A DNA stretch of 34,019 nucleotides from Chloroflexota bacterium (GTDB taxonomy: Bacteria; Chloroflexota; Dehalococcoidia; Lucifugimonadales; Lucifugimonadaceae): NCBI GenBank assembly GCA_022562515.1, contig JADFPB010000004.1:1-34019 (forward strand). The letters run 5' to 3'. A program made the translations under genes and the position numbers. Below, in pieces: positions 10,152 through 19,600 of this stretch (position 1 is its first letter; the number at the start of each line of letters is the position of its first letter). The notes below the pieces were generated by a model. That model was not told the origin of the DNA and searched no databases. It was given only the letters and a program-made list of their open reading frames with translations.

Positions 10152-11459
10152 TCAATCACCCTCTGCCGGCGCCGTGATGACCAGGTCTCCCGGTTGCGCG
10201 TAGCGCGCAGAGTACCGCCGCTCCCGGATTGAGAAGCTTATGGCGCCCGCGAATAGCAATGTGACGAACCCGCCCCAGAACGCCAGGTCGTAGGTTCCGA
10301 AGGCGTCGAAGACAAGTCCGAATATCAACACCGCCGCGGCCCCACCCAGTTGATGCGACATCGTGATCAGCCCGGTCAGCGTGCCCAGAGCGCGGACCCC
10401 GTATACGTCCGCCGTGAGGCTGGTCGTGAGCGGCACGGTCGCCAGCCACGAGCCGCCGCCGATCACGGCGAACGTCCACAGCCCTATGTTGGCCGGCAGC
10501 AGGATCAACGACAGGAACGCCACGGCCCGTATCAGATACACGATGCCGAGCAGTGTCTTGCGCTGCATCTTGTCCGAGAGCCAGCCGATGGTGATGACGG
10601 CAATCGCGTTGATGCCGCTCAACAAGCCGAACGCAAGCGCCGCCGTGCCCGGGGAGATCGACTGGTCCTCAGCCCACCGCACGTAGTGCACCGCAATGCT
10701 GGCCGTGGTGATGCCGCACACCAGAAACCCAATGGATAGCTGCCACATTGGCGGCGAGGCAAACGAGTCCCGCCAGTTCTCCGTCGTCAGCGGGCCATGA
10801 GCATCTTCCGCCGCGGCGGCAGCGCTTGCCTCCTCCTCGTCTCCGTCCGGATTCAGGCCCAGATCTTTCGGGTCGCCCCGCACAACCAGCAGGATGACCG
10901 GCAGGCCAAGCAGCAGTATCAGGCCACCCATCACAGCCCAGGAGACCCTCCAGTCGGCCACGATGAGAAGGTACGCGGCAAACGGGACGATCAGCAGGCC
11001 GCCGATAGAGCCGCCCGAGGTGAGGAAGCTGATGGCGGTCCCGCGCTTACGCCTGAACCAGCGCGCAACGATCGTCCCGGTCGTGGTGAACATGATGCCA
11101 CCGGACGCGAACGAGATGATGAACCCGTAAAGGAATATCAACATGAAGACGTTCGTCATGAGACTCATCGCGATCGTCCCGAATCCCATGACGGTCAGGC
11201 TGATGAGAATCACCGGCTTTGCGCCGAAGCGGTCAGCGAAGTTGCCGAAGAATGGCTGCACCAGGCCGTTGACGAGCCAGCCGAGCGCGGCCGCAACGGA
11301 GATCATGGTGAGCGACGTGTCGAATTCTTCTTCCCACGTCCTGACGAACACGCCGAACCCTTGCCTGGAACCGACCGCAAGGAATGTCATGAAAAATAGC
11401 GCCGCGACTACGTACCAGCCGTAGTACGCCGACGTGACCGATCTATATATGCCTCTCAT
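10152..11459 (-). CDS. MFS transporter
   Basis: Twelve-TM-like hydrophobic profile, 'GWLVNGLVQPFFGNFADRFGAKPVI', 'GWLSDKMQRKTLL'. Confidence 0.9.
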   Translation of the reverse strand: MRGIYRSVTSAYYGWYVVAALFFMTFLAVGSRQGFGVFVRTWEEEFDTSLTMISVAAALGWLVNGLVQPFFGNFADRFGAKPVILISLTVMGFGTIAMSLMTNVFMLIFLYGFIISFASGGIMFTTTGTIVARWFRRKRGTAISFLTSGGSIGGLLIVPFAAYLLIVADWRVSWAVMGGLILLLGLPVILLVVRGDPKDLGLNPDGDEEEASAAAAAEDAHGPLTTENWRDSFASPPMWQLSIGFLVCGITTASIAVHYVRWAEDQSISPGTAALAFGLLSGINAIAVITIGWLSDKMQRKTLLGIVYLIRAVAFLSLILLPANIGLWTFAVIGGGSWLATVPLTTSLTADVYGVRALGTLTGLITMSHQLGGAAAVLIFGLVFDAFGTYDLAFWGGFVTLLFAGAISFSIRERRYSARYAQPGDLVITAPAEGD

Positions 11460-11496
11460 TCTGGTGCGTCAGGTTACTACCGTGGGACAAAGAAAG

Positions 11497-11518
11497 CGGC
11501 CCGGAAAATTCCGGGCCG
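11497..11518. terminator. Terminator-like hairpin
   Basis: CGGCCCGGAA/TTCCGGGCCG, downstream of the minus CDS ending at 11554. Confidence 0.65.
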
Positions 11519-11553
11519 GTTCCTGTTCGCTGATAGTGAATCAGGTCTGTGGC

Positions 11554-13635
11554 TTACTCGCCGGAGGGCACATACCCGGTCACGCCCAGGGAGCGTGCGA
11601 TCCGCATCAAACCCAGCAGTTCTGTGGCTTTGGCATTCTCGACAGAGCTCCCGCTCAATGTCGCCTCCAGCGATTCGATCAACTCATCGAGTTGCACGTC
11701 CGTTGCGAACGGGCTCTCGCGAAGTATCTCGGCGAACATGGCTGCAACCACGGCCGTTCGGTATGCGGGCGAGGTTTCCCGTAATAGACGTGCCGTCTGC
11801 GCCAGTTGAATCGGCGACGAGATTTCGGTGACTTCCCCGGAATCGGGGTCGGCAAATCGGACACGCACTGTGCCAAGACTGGCTTCGGGGGAATCGGTCA
11901 GCCTCAGTTCGTAGATGGCGGTGACCGTGTGTCCTGCGCCGACTTCGCCTGCGTCCACCGAGTCGTCCCTGAACTCCTCCGTCGTGAGCGCCCGGTTCTC
12001 GTAGCCGACAAGGCGATACATCTCGACGGATGCGGGATTGAACTCGACCTGGATCTTCGCATCGGAGGCGATCACCTCAAGCAGACCGGTCAGGCCATCG
12101 CCGAACAGCCGTGCCGCCTCCGCGTCGGTGTCGATGTAGGCGTAGTTGCCGTCACCGTGGTTGGCAAGCCGTTCCATCAGCACGTCGTTGAAGTTATCCA
12201 GCCCAACGCCGATGGTCGATAGCGTTATCCCGTTCTGGGCCGTCTCCTTGATCTCCCGAAGCAACACGTCCGGGTCGGTCTCCCCAACGTTCGCGACGCC
12301 GTCCGAGACCAGGATGACCCTGTTTATCTTTCCTTCTTCAAAAGCCCTGTCGACCATCTCGTAGCCCAGCAGCAACCCGGCCTCGGCGTTCGTCGAGCCA
12401 CGTGCGATCAGAGAATTGACCACCGCCTTCACCGCCTCCTTGTCCGTGGTCGGGTCGAGCAGCTTGCGGGCCGTCGAGCCGTACTCGACGATGCCGATGC
12501 GGTCGCCGGGCCTCAGGTTGTCGACGAGCAGCGTGATGCTTCGTTTCACCAGCTCCAGCCGGTTGTCCCGGCCCATGCTGCCCGAGGTGTCGATCACGAA
12601 GGCGATCACCGCCTCGCGACGGTCATCGAGCGCGATGTCCTGGCCGCTGATGCCAACCCGAAGCAGCGTCCGGCCATCATCGTGGTAGGGCGATACAGCG
12701 CCGTCTACGTTGATATCGAACGTGCCCGTCGCGTCTGGATAGTCCTGATCGAAGAAGTTCACGAACTCTTCTACCCGAATCGCGTCGACGGGCGGCACCT
12801 GTCCCTGGTTGAGCCACGCTCGAGCGATCGTGTATGACGCCGTGTCGACATCCATGGCAAATGTTGAAAACGGCTCTGTCGCGGCGGAGACGAACGGATT
12901 CACGCCGTAATTCTCGAAGAACGTGGACTGGAAACCGCCGGGCAGTTCGATACCGCTCAGGTCCAATTCACCGGCCACCGCCTGCGCAACGAGGACATCC
13001 CACTGGTTCTGGGATATCCCGTAACCTGTCGATGCAAGGGCGAATTGCTCTACGAGAGCCTCCGCCTCCGCCTGGGTTAGCGTTCCGCCACTCGCCGGCG
13101 CGGGAGTCGCGGTGGCCCCCGCGAATGAAGCCGCCGGCGCGGGCGTCGCCGCTGGAAGCGCACTTAACTGCCGTTCAACAATGACCGTCTGGACCACTAC
13201 TCCATTTGCTGTCACGAGCGCCGCGTTCGCCGGCGCCGTCGTAGCCGCGGGCGCAGCAGTGGCGGCTGGAGCGGCGGTGGCGCCTGGCACGCTTGGCGCT
13301 CCCGGCGCGCCTGGCACGCCAGGCCGGCCTACCCTGCCATCTTCGCCCACTAATCCGCTGAGCGCGATGCGTGAATCACCAGAGTCACCCAGTCGCAAAG
13401 CAGTCGCCGCGCCAACCGCGACGATCAGCACGGTTGCTGCGCCCGCGAGTGCGATCTTCAGCCCCGGCCGGTTGGCCAGGCTGAAGCGCGACCACCACCG
13501 AGGCTGAGCCTGTGCGGGAAGTTGGCCCTGAATGCGGGCGAATAGATCAGCCGGCGCTTTTAGCGACTCGCGCTCAGCGTCAAAGAAATCGTTCAGCTTT
13601 CGTTCGATATTGGAAAAGTCTTGATTTTGAGTCAT
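11554..13635 (-). CDS. vWA domain protein (YfbK-like) with anti-sigma-like N-terminus, TM and collagen-like/Ala-Pro linker
   Basis: N-terminal cytoplasmic segment, TM 'LKIALAGAATVLIVAVGAATAL', 'GEDGRVGRPGVPGAPGAPSVPGA', vWA MIDAS 'FVIDTSGSMG'. Confidence 0.9.
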   Translation of the reverse strand: MTQNQDFSNIERKLNDFFDAERESLKAPADLFARIQGQLPAQAQPRWWSRFSLANRPGLKIALAGAATVLIVAVGAATALRLGDSGDSRIALSGLVGEDGRVGRPGVPGAPGAPSVPGATAAPAATAAPAATTAPANAALVTANGVVVQTVIVERQLSALPAATPAPAASFAGATATPAPASGGTLTQAEAEALVEQFALASTGYGISQNQWDVLVAQAVAGELDLSGIELPGGFQSTFFENYGVNPFVSAATEPFSTFAMDVDTASYTIARAWLNQGQVPPVDAIRVEEFVNFFDQDYPDATGTFDINVDGAVSPYHDDGRTLLRVGISGQDIALDDRREAVIAFVIDTSGSMGRDNRLELVKRSITLLVDNLRPGDRIGIVEYGSTARKLLDPTTDKEAVKAVVNSLIARGSTNAEAGLLLGYEMVDRAFEEGKINRVILVSDGVANVGETDPDVLLREIKETAQNGITLSTIGVGLDNFNDVLMERLANHGDGNYAYIDTDAEAARLFGDGLTGLLEVIASDAKIQVEFNPASVEMYRLVGYENRALTTEEFRDDSVDAGEVGAGHTVTAIYELRLTDSPEASLGTVRVRFADPDSGEVTEISSPIQLAQTARLLRETSPAYRTAVVAAMFAEILRESPFATDVQLDELIESLEATLSGSSVENAKATELLGLMRIARSLGVTGYVPSGE

Positions 13636-13640
13636 GTCTC

Positions 13641-14204
13641 TTAGCGCTCCTCGGTAATGAGGGTGGCGGGTTTGGGCGATGTTTCGAGTACGTCTCTAAG
13701 TTGGCGCAGGGCGCGGTGCAGGCGGGACTTCACCGTCCCCTCACGCCAGCCGAGCGTCTCCGCGATCTCCGGTATCGTCATGCCGGCGTAGAACCGCAGG
13801 ACAACCGCCTGCCGCGGCTCAAATGGAAGTTGCAACAGGGCCGCCCTGATGCGCTCGGCCTCTTCCGCCGATATGACCGTCTGGATGGCGCTTTCGGGTT
13901 CCACGAGCTCGTTGTATGAAGCGTCCATCTCAACCTCATCAACCCGCTTGCGGCGTCTGTCGCTAATCACCCGGTTCACAAGAATTCGCATCAGCCACGC
14001 CTTCAGGTTGCTTCCGGCTCGGAAGCCGGGGATGCCCTTCCAGGCCAGCATTAATGCGTCTTGAACCAGGTCTTCGGCCAGCGCGCGGTCATGAGTCATC
14101 AACACGGCGGTGCCGTACATGACGTCGCCATAGCGCTCGACTATGACCTGGAATGCCGACTCGTGGCCTTCCTGGCAGAGTCGGACTGCCTGTGTTTCGT
14201 CCAC
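13641..14204 (-). CDS. ECF-type RNA polymerase sigma factor
   Basis: 'DLVQDALMLAWKGIPGFRAGSNLKAWLMRILVNRVISDRRRKR' and 'MTIPEIAETLGWREGTVKSRLHRALRQLRD'. Confidence 0.95.
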   Translation of the reverse strand: MDETQAVRLCQEGHESAFQVIVERYGDVMYGTAVLMTHDRALAEDLVQDALMLAWKGIPGFRAGSNLKAWLMRILVNRVISDRRRKRVDEVEMDASYNELVEPESAIQTVISAEEAERIRAALLQLPFEPRQAVVLRFYAGMTIPEIAETLGWREGTVKSRLHRALRQLRDVLETSPKPATLITEER

Positions 14205-14400
14205 GTCGTCCCCCTCTTCACGCCTGGGTGACTATGGGCCTGTCTGTCCTCGACCGGCTTCGGCTGCCTCACTGGAAATCGACTGGGGGAGTCGGCCGGT
14301 CTCACAGAAGAAAACGCACGCTGTCGCGAAAACGTTCCCGGCCCAACTGGCGGAGCCGATTGAGGGGCGCGAAATTCTGGAGCCAGACGTGGGCCGCCGC

Positions 14401-15285
14401 CTATAGCGTGGTGATCGGCCGTGCCTGCAGCAAGAACAGGTCCGCGCCATGAAAGGCGAATTCGGCATCCACGGGCCAGCCAAGCTGTTCTTCGAGTGCG
14501 GTCGCCATTTTGGCCGCTTCGATCACCTGCTCCGGACTCGCCGATGGCGCCGACCGCATGATGCGGGGGACGTCCACTTCTTTCGTGCCGTCGGGCGTAG
14601 AGACGGTCATCAGCATCTTCTCGGCGATGGTCTCGGACGTGATCTTGAAATCGCCCTTGCTGACGATGAACGTATCCGGCGTGACCATGCCGCCGACAAT
14701 GCTCTCGCCGAGGCCCCAGCTCATGTTGATCATCACTTCGTCCCGATTGCCGGTGATGGGATTGGCGCTGAACACGATGCCGGAAGTATCGGACGCCACA
14801 AGGTGCTGCACCAGCACCGCCATGCGGGCGCCGTCCAGTGCGATGCCGGCAGACTCCCTGTATGCGATCGCCTCAGGGTTTTGCAGGGAGTTCCAGCACT
14901 TGACGATGGCGGCCGATACGGCGTCTTCGCCGGTGATGTTCAGGTAGGTATCGTGCTGGCCCGCAAATGACGCCCCGGCGGAGTCCTCGTCGGTCGCCGA
15001 TGACCGAACCGCCACGGCGGGCGTCTCCTCTCCCACTGTTTCACCCAGTTGCCGGTACGCATTCGCCACGTGCTCTTTGAAATCGTCCGGTACATTCTCG
15101 ATGTCGGTCTTACCGGATTGCTTCAGACGGCCCGGCTCACTCCACCGGCTGAAGGCTTCTACCGAAAGCGCGAAGCCGCACGGAACTTTAAAATCGGCAG
15201 CGATCTGAGAGATGTTGGCGGCCTTGGCGCCCACCTGTTCCGCGTCGTGGCAATCCTGGTCGCCCAGCCAAACGATTTCTCTCAC
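14401..15285 (-). CDS. Standalone PEP/pyruvate-binding (PPDK N-terminal, ATP-grasp) domain protein
   Basis: 'VGAKAANISQI', 'VAVRSSATDEDSAGASFAGQHDTYLNI', 'MVQHLV..TSGIVFSANPITGNRDEVMINMSWGLGESIVGG', ends 'LFLLQARPITTL'. Confidence 0.88.
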   Translation of the reverse strand: MREIVWLGDQDCHDAEQVGAKAANISQIAADFKVPCGFALSVEAFSRWSEPGRLKQSGKTDIENVPDDFKEHVANAYRQLGETVGEETPAVAVRSSATDEDSAGASFAGQHDTYLNITGEDAVSAAIVKCWNSLQNPEAIAYRESAGIALDGARMAVLVQHLVASDTSGIVFSANPITGNRDEVMINMSWGLGESIVGGMVTPDTFIVSKGDFKITSETIAEKMLMTVSTPDGTKEVDVPRIMRSAPSASPEQVIEAAKMATALEEQLGWPVDAEFAFHGADLFLLQARPITTL

Positions 15286-15325
15286 GGCGCACTCCCCGGT
15301 GAAAGTAGCGAATGAAACTAGCGAA

Positions 15326-16210
15326 TCAACCGACGCCGAGTATAGCCGCCGCGTCGCGGTTGATGATCTCCTCGATGACCCGCTCTGGAATTTCCGGCAG
15401 ACCGTGGTCGACAGCGAACTTGCACACAGCTCTTATGCCGGACATGCTCTCATCCGGCGTCGCAACTGGCCAGTCCGTTGCGAAGAATATCTTGTCCGTC
15501 ACGCCCCACTCATGGAAGATCCGCATGCCGTTCCAGAATGACCACGGCCGGTAAAACTGGGCGGATATGTCTGCATATACGTTCGGGTGCTTGCGGACGA
15601 CCGATAGGGCATCGACATGCCAGGGATGGCCCATGTGCGCCAGGACCATCTTCAAGCGTGGGAACGAGGCCGCAACCCTGTCGAACGTCAGGGGGTGTGC
15701 GTACTCCAGCGGCGCGTCGGCCTTGGGCGACGTTCCCATATGCCACACGATGGGTATGCCGTCATGCTCCAGCCGTGCGAATAGACGGTACGCCTCGGGC
15801 CCGTTCGGGTCGAAATCCTGATAATTCGCGCCCATCTTTATGCCCCGGCAGCCAAGATCTCCAACCGCGCGGTCATATTCATCATTTACGTCCGCTGCCA
15901 GAGGGTGCAGCGACATGAACGGGATGATCTTGTCAGGCGCGGCCTTCGCGACCGCCGATGCCACATCGTTGTGATTGAAGTGCGCGGGCCATCCGGCAAT
16001 CCGGTTGCGGCGCTCATCACCGGCCCACGGGCGCGGCGCGATGCCGAACAAGAAGGCCTTATCGACCGGCTCCATGGCTTCCAAGTACTCCGCCACCGTT
16101 TGCGTGAAGCGGACCGGTGTGCCAGACCGGTGGACAGACATCGCTATCTCGTCGGATGCAGGCACCGAATCCGGATGGGACGGCAGGTGTGTGTGAACGT
16201 CTACGATCAT
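15326..16210 (-). CDS. Metal-dependent amidohydrolase (TIM-barrel, amidohydro-rel-2-like)
   Basis: 'MIVDVHTHLPSHPDS', 'LKMVLAHMGHPWHVDALSVVRKHPNVYADISAQFYRP', 'DKIFFATDWPV'. Confidence 0.9.
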   Translation of the reverse strand: MIVDVHTHLPSHPDSVPASDEIAMSVHRSGTPVRFTQTVAEYLEAMEPVDKAFLFGIAPRPWAGDERRNRIAGWPAHFNHNDVASAVAKAAPDKIIPFMSLHPLAADVNDEYDRAVGDLGCRGIKMGANYQDFDPNGPEAYRLFARLEHDGIPIVWHMGTSPKADAPLEYAHPLTFDRVAASFPRLKMVLAHMGHPWHVDALSVVRKHPNVYADISAQFYRPWSFWNGMRIFHEWGVTDKIFFATDWPVATPDESMSGIRAVCKFAVDHGLPEIPERVIEEIINRDAAAILGVG

Positions 16211-16214
16211 GCCG

Positions 16215-17099
16215 CTACCCGACGCCCAGTATGTCCAGGGCGTCGCGATTGATTATTCCTTCGATCTCGTCTTCCGGGATGCCGGGCAGATTGTGCTCCG
16301 TCGCGAACTTGTTCAGGCCGCGTAGATGATCGATGTTGTCCTGCGGCTGCGTGACCGGCCAGTCCGAGGCAAAGAGGATCTTCCCCGTGACACCCCACTC
16401 GTGGAAAAGCCGCATACCGTTCCAGAACGACCACGGCCGGTAAAACTGCGCCGAAACATCGGCCCAGACGTTGGGATGCTTGCGAACGATCGAGAGGCAG
16501 TCTGTTTGCCACGGGTGGCCAAGGTGCGCCACAACTATCTTCAGGCGCGGGAACGCCATCGCTATGCGGTCGGTCGTCAGCGGGTGCGCATACGTCAACG
16601 GCGCGTCCCCAAACGGCGATGTGCCCTGGTGAAACACGATGGGCAATCCGTCGTGTTCCAACCGGGCAAACAGTCGAAAGGCTTCCGGGCCAAGTGGGTC
16701 GAAATCCTGGTAGTTGGGACCAAGCTTTATGCCCCTGCAGCCCAGATCTCCCACCGCACGGTCATATTCCTCGTTCACTTTCGGATCAAGGGGATGAAGC
16801 GACATGAACGGGATGACCTTGCCGGGCGCGTGGGACGCCACCTCGGCCGCCACGTCGTTCTGGTTCAACGGTGGCGGCCAGTCGTCCGATTGCTCCATCG
16901 GATTCCAGTCTTTCCAGGGCCGGGAGGCGATGCCGAACAGGAACGCCTTGTCCAGCGGCTCTATGACGCGAAGGTAATCGTCGATGGTGTTCGTCATCTG
17001 CACCGTCTCGCCGGAGCGCATCGTAGTATCGATGCGCATCTCACCAGGCGGTATCGAATCACGATGGCTCGGGAGATGCGTGTGTACGTCAACGATCAT
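16215..17099 (-). CDS. Metal-dependent amidohydrolase, paralog of the adjacent gene
   Basis: 'MIVDVHTHLPSHRDS', 'VVAHLGHPWQTDCLSIVRKHPNVWADVSAQFYRPWSFWNGMRLFHEWGV'; internal start gives 294 aa, the same length as its neighbour. Confidence 0.9.
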   Translation of the reverse strand: MIVDVHTHLPSHRDSIPPGEMRIDTTMRSGETVQMTNTIDDYLRVIEPLDKAFLFGIASRPWKDWNPMEQSDDWPPPLNQNDVAAEVASHAPGKVIPFMSLHPLDPKVNEEYDRAVGDLGCRGIKLGPNYQDFDPLGPEAFRLFARLEHDGLPIVFHQGTSPFGDAPLTYAHPLTTDRIAMAFPRLKIVVAHLGHPWQTDCLSIVRKHPNVWADVSAQFYRPWSFWNGMRLFHEWGVTGKILFASDWPVTQPQDNIDHLRGLNKFATEHNLPGIPEDEIEGIINRDALDILGVG

Positions 17100-17214
17100 C
17101 CGATGGCACTCCGTTCGCAGGTCAGCGCAGGCGGCAAAAAGCGCTCGGCGACGTATCTTATTCGCTCGTGAGCCGGGGCGGTAGATCGCGGCAGGGTGTC
17201 CGAATCGCGGGGAC

Positions 17215-17240
17215 AAGAAAAGCCGCCCTCGCCGGGCGGC
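17215..17240 (-). terminator. Rho-independent terminator
   Basis: Minus strand GCCGCCC-GGCGA-GGGCGGC-TTTTCTT just downstream of the response regulator. Confidence 0.75.
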
Positions 17241-17271
17241 CTATTGCCAGATATTAGATATTGCGGAAACT

Positions 17272-17646
17272 CTACGCTGCAGCCGTCATGGCTCCACCAA
17301 GAATGGCGCGCAGGCTGCCCAGGCTGAGCTCGCGTTTCGGAATGAAACCCACCGCTCCCATGTCTAACGCAAGGCGTTGATACTCTGGCTCGGACCGCAT
17401 GCTGGTGATCACCACGCAGGCGTCCGGATCCCCCTTGAGAATCTCCCTGGTCGCCTCCAGCCCGTTCATCCGGGCCATCTGCACATCCATCAGGACCAGG
17501 TCAGGGTTGAGCTCCGGGTAAGCGTTAACAGCGTCGAGGCCATCTTCGGCCTCTGCTACTACCTCAAAGTCATTGGAACCGGAGAACATGCTTCTTACGA
17601 CGTCTCTGAACAGTTCCTGATCGTCTACGAGAAGGACTCTCAGCAT
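17272..17646 (-). CDS. Single-domain response regulator (receiver only)
   Basis: 'LRVLLVDDQELFRDVVRSMF', 'PDLVLMDVQM', 'VVITSMRSE', 'GAVGFIPKRE'; ends at 124 aa without an output domain. Confidence 0.9.
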   Translation of the reverse strand: MLRVLLVDDQELFRDVVRSMFSGSNDFEVVAEAEDGLDAVNAYPELNPDLVLMDVQMARMNGLEATREILKGDPDACVVITSMRSEPEYQRLALDMGAVGFIPKRELSLGSLRAILGGAMTAAA

Positions 17647-17819
17647 TACTCACCGTGGGGGTGCCGTGGAAATCTAGTGACTTCAACATAGCCTCCCAGG
17701 CTCAGCGCCAAAAGCGAGTTATCACTACTGGATGTGGGAGCCTGCGCATAGCACTCATGCGAAACAGGGACGCGTGGCTTGTCCGACGCGAGTTGCGGAG
17801 ACGCTCTACTGCCTCACCG

Positions 17820-19379
17820 TTACTCTGGCACGACCCCGCCACTACCTGAGGTGGACGGCTCGCCGGGTGGCGCCCAGTGCATGTTGACCAGAGTGCCGAT
17901 GGCCGCGTTCTCCGGCTGCTGCGCCTTGTACCACCAGTGGTTCAACGGAATCTTTACTTCAATCTTCGTACCCTGGCCGGGCAGGGAGGTTATTGCCAGG
18001 AGACCGCCCAGTGAGTCCGTGTAATCGTTCATCATTGCAACACCAAGCCCTGACGGAACACGCGCGTCCGGCGGAAACCCCGCTCCGTCGTCGGTGACGG
18101 TCAGGTGGAGGTTGTTGCCCTCCTCGAGCGCAAGCGTCACCGAGCAGTGCTGTGCCCGTGCATGTTTGATCACGTTGCCAATAGCCATTTCCGCGATCCG
18201 GTAGACGCCGAGTCTCACGTTGTCGGGAATCTTCGAAAGGCCGGCCCCTTCCATCTCACCTATCTTCTCCGAGATCTGCAGATCGATAGCGACCACGTCT
18301 CGGTAGTGCTCACACAGCGAACGCAGCCCGGGGCCTATCCCAAGCCTGATCACGCTCGGATGGAGCCGATGTGACAGCAGCCGGATGTCATTTTCACGAA
18401 TATCGTCCAGGTCACTGATCACAGTGCCAAGCTCATCGGCGTCGCGGCCGCGTAGCCGCTCCTGAATCTCCTGCAATTTGATCCAGTTGGCATACAACCG
18501 GGTTTGCACGCCGCCGTGCAACTCTTCCGCCATTGCCCGCTTCGCAGACTCGTGGGCCTCCATCAATCTCGAGCGCGAGTCCTGGACCTGGTTCGTCTGC
18601 CACTCCAGATCCTCGTTGGCCCCAGCCAGGTCGAGCTGGATTCTTGTCATCTTTTCGATCTCGGATTCAAGCTGTGCGATCCGCGCCTTGCCCTCCGTGC
18701 TTCGCCGCGCGAGGTTCAACTGCCGCGTGTCGGATACCGCCGGCGCTACCTCTTCTGCAACGCGCTGCAGCAAATCCAGGTCTCCCGATGTGTACGCATC
18801 GTCTCTGAGGCTGAAGAGCACCAGCTTCCCAACAGTGTCGCCGCCTGATTCCATGGGCGCTGAGATCCCGGAGCGCAGTCTGGGAGATTCCTTCTCCGAA
18901 TCGTCGAAAAAATCCCTCTCGTAGATAATCCGATCCGTCTCGTCGCCGGAGCCGGCGAATACGACGAACCTGTCATAAGGGATGATCGCCTTCGTCTCTT
19001 CCGCGATCGCCTCGTAAAGCCAGTCGGAGTCGAGGCTCGCTTCAACCACTCGGCCGATGACCTCGATCGCGCGCCGCTCTCCCAGCGCGCGCAGACGCGC
19101 TCTTGATATCAGCGCGACCGTGATGCCGATGAGCGCTGTGGCAACTGCGATGCCGATGGCGGGACCGATGCCAAGCGCTCCGTTTCGGACAGCGAGCCCC
19201 ATCAGGGCGAACTGCGCGGCGCCGAGCACCACGAGCCCCACACGAAGGAGGACCTCCTTCAGCGTGAGTGGGGTCCTCTCCAATTCATCAGGACCAGGAA
19301 TGACCGGGGATGAAGCGCGTATCGGGACCCAGCCGGTGCTGGTAATGCCGACCCGTTCTATTTCTGCCTGCGAGTCCAA
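17820..19379 (-). CDS. Sensor histidine kinase (TM + GAF-like + HisKA_3/HATPase)
   Basis: H-box 'MAEELHGGVQTRLYANWIKLQ', HATPase 'AIGNVIKHARAQHCSVTLALEEGNNLHLTVTDDGAGFPPDARVPSGLGVAMMNDY'. Confidence 0.9.
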   Translation of the reverse strand: MDSQAEIERVGITSTGWVPIRASSPVIPGPDELERTPLTLKEVLLRVGLVVLGAAQFALMGLAVRNGALGIGPAIGIAVATALIGITVALISRARLRALGERRAIEVIGRVVEASLDSDWLYEAIAEETKAIIPYDRFVVFAGSGDETDRIIYERDFFDDSEKESPRLRSGISAPMESGGDTVGKLVLFSLRDDAYTSGDLDLLQRVAEEVAPAVSDTRQLNLARRSTEGKARIAQLESEIEKMTRIQLDLAGANEDLEWQTNQVQDSRSRLMEAHESAKRAMAEELHGGVQTRLYANWIKLQEIQERLRGRDADELGTVISDLDDIRENDIRLLSHRLHPSVIRLGIGPGLRSLCEHYRDVVAIDLQISEKIGEMEGAGLSKIPDNVRLGVYRIAEMAIGNVIKHARAQHCSVTLALEEGNNLHLTVTDDGAGFPPDARVPSGLGVAMMNDYTDSLGGLLAITSLPGQGTKIEVKIPLNHWWYKAQQPENAAIGTLVNMHWAPPGEPSTSGSGGVVPE

Positions 19380-19600
19380 CTGGCCTCAACAAAAAACTGG
19401 TGGATGGACCTTGCTTTCACCATCCAGTTTCCCCCACCAGTTCAATCGGGCCAACGCGCGCCCGCACCCATCCAGATGAGCCTCAGGGCTCATACTTGTG
19501 AGCCGGTTGGCTCACTGGTCCGCAGGCGCTGGCGAGCCGCGGCCGCCGGGACGCTACAGGCGTTGGAGAGCCGCGTGTTTTGGCAGCCGCGGCGGGCGGG

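Noticed and set aside
10797-11399. 200-aa plus-strand ORF
   Set aside because: Antisense shadow of the MFS transporter; Arg/Asp/Glu-rich low-complexity translation.
13250-13330. Short repeats suggestive of a CRISPR or minisatellite
   Set aside because: They encode the Gly-X-Y and Ala/Pro linker of the vWA protein; no spacer-repeat periodicity.
16326-17171. 281-aa plus-strand ORF
   Set aside because: Antisense to the second amidohydrolase; no recognisable domain.
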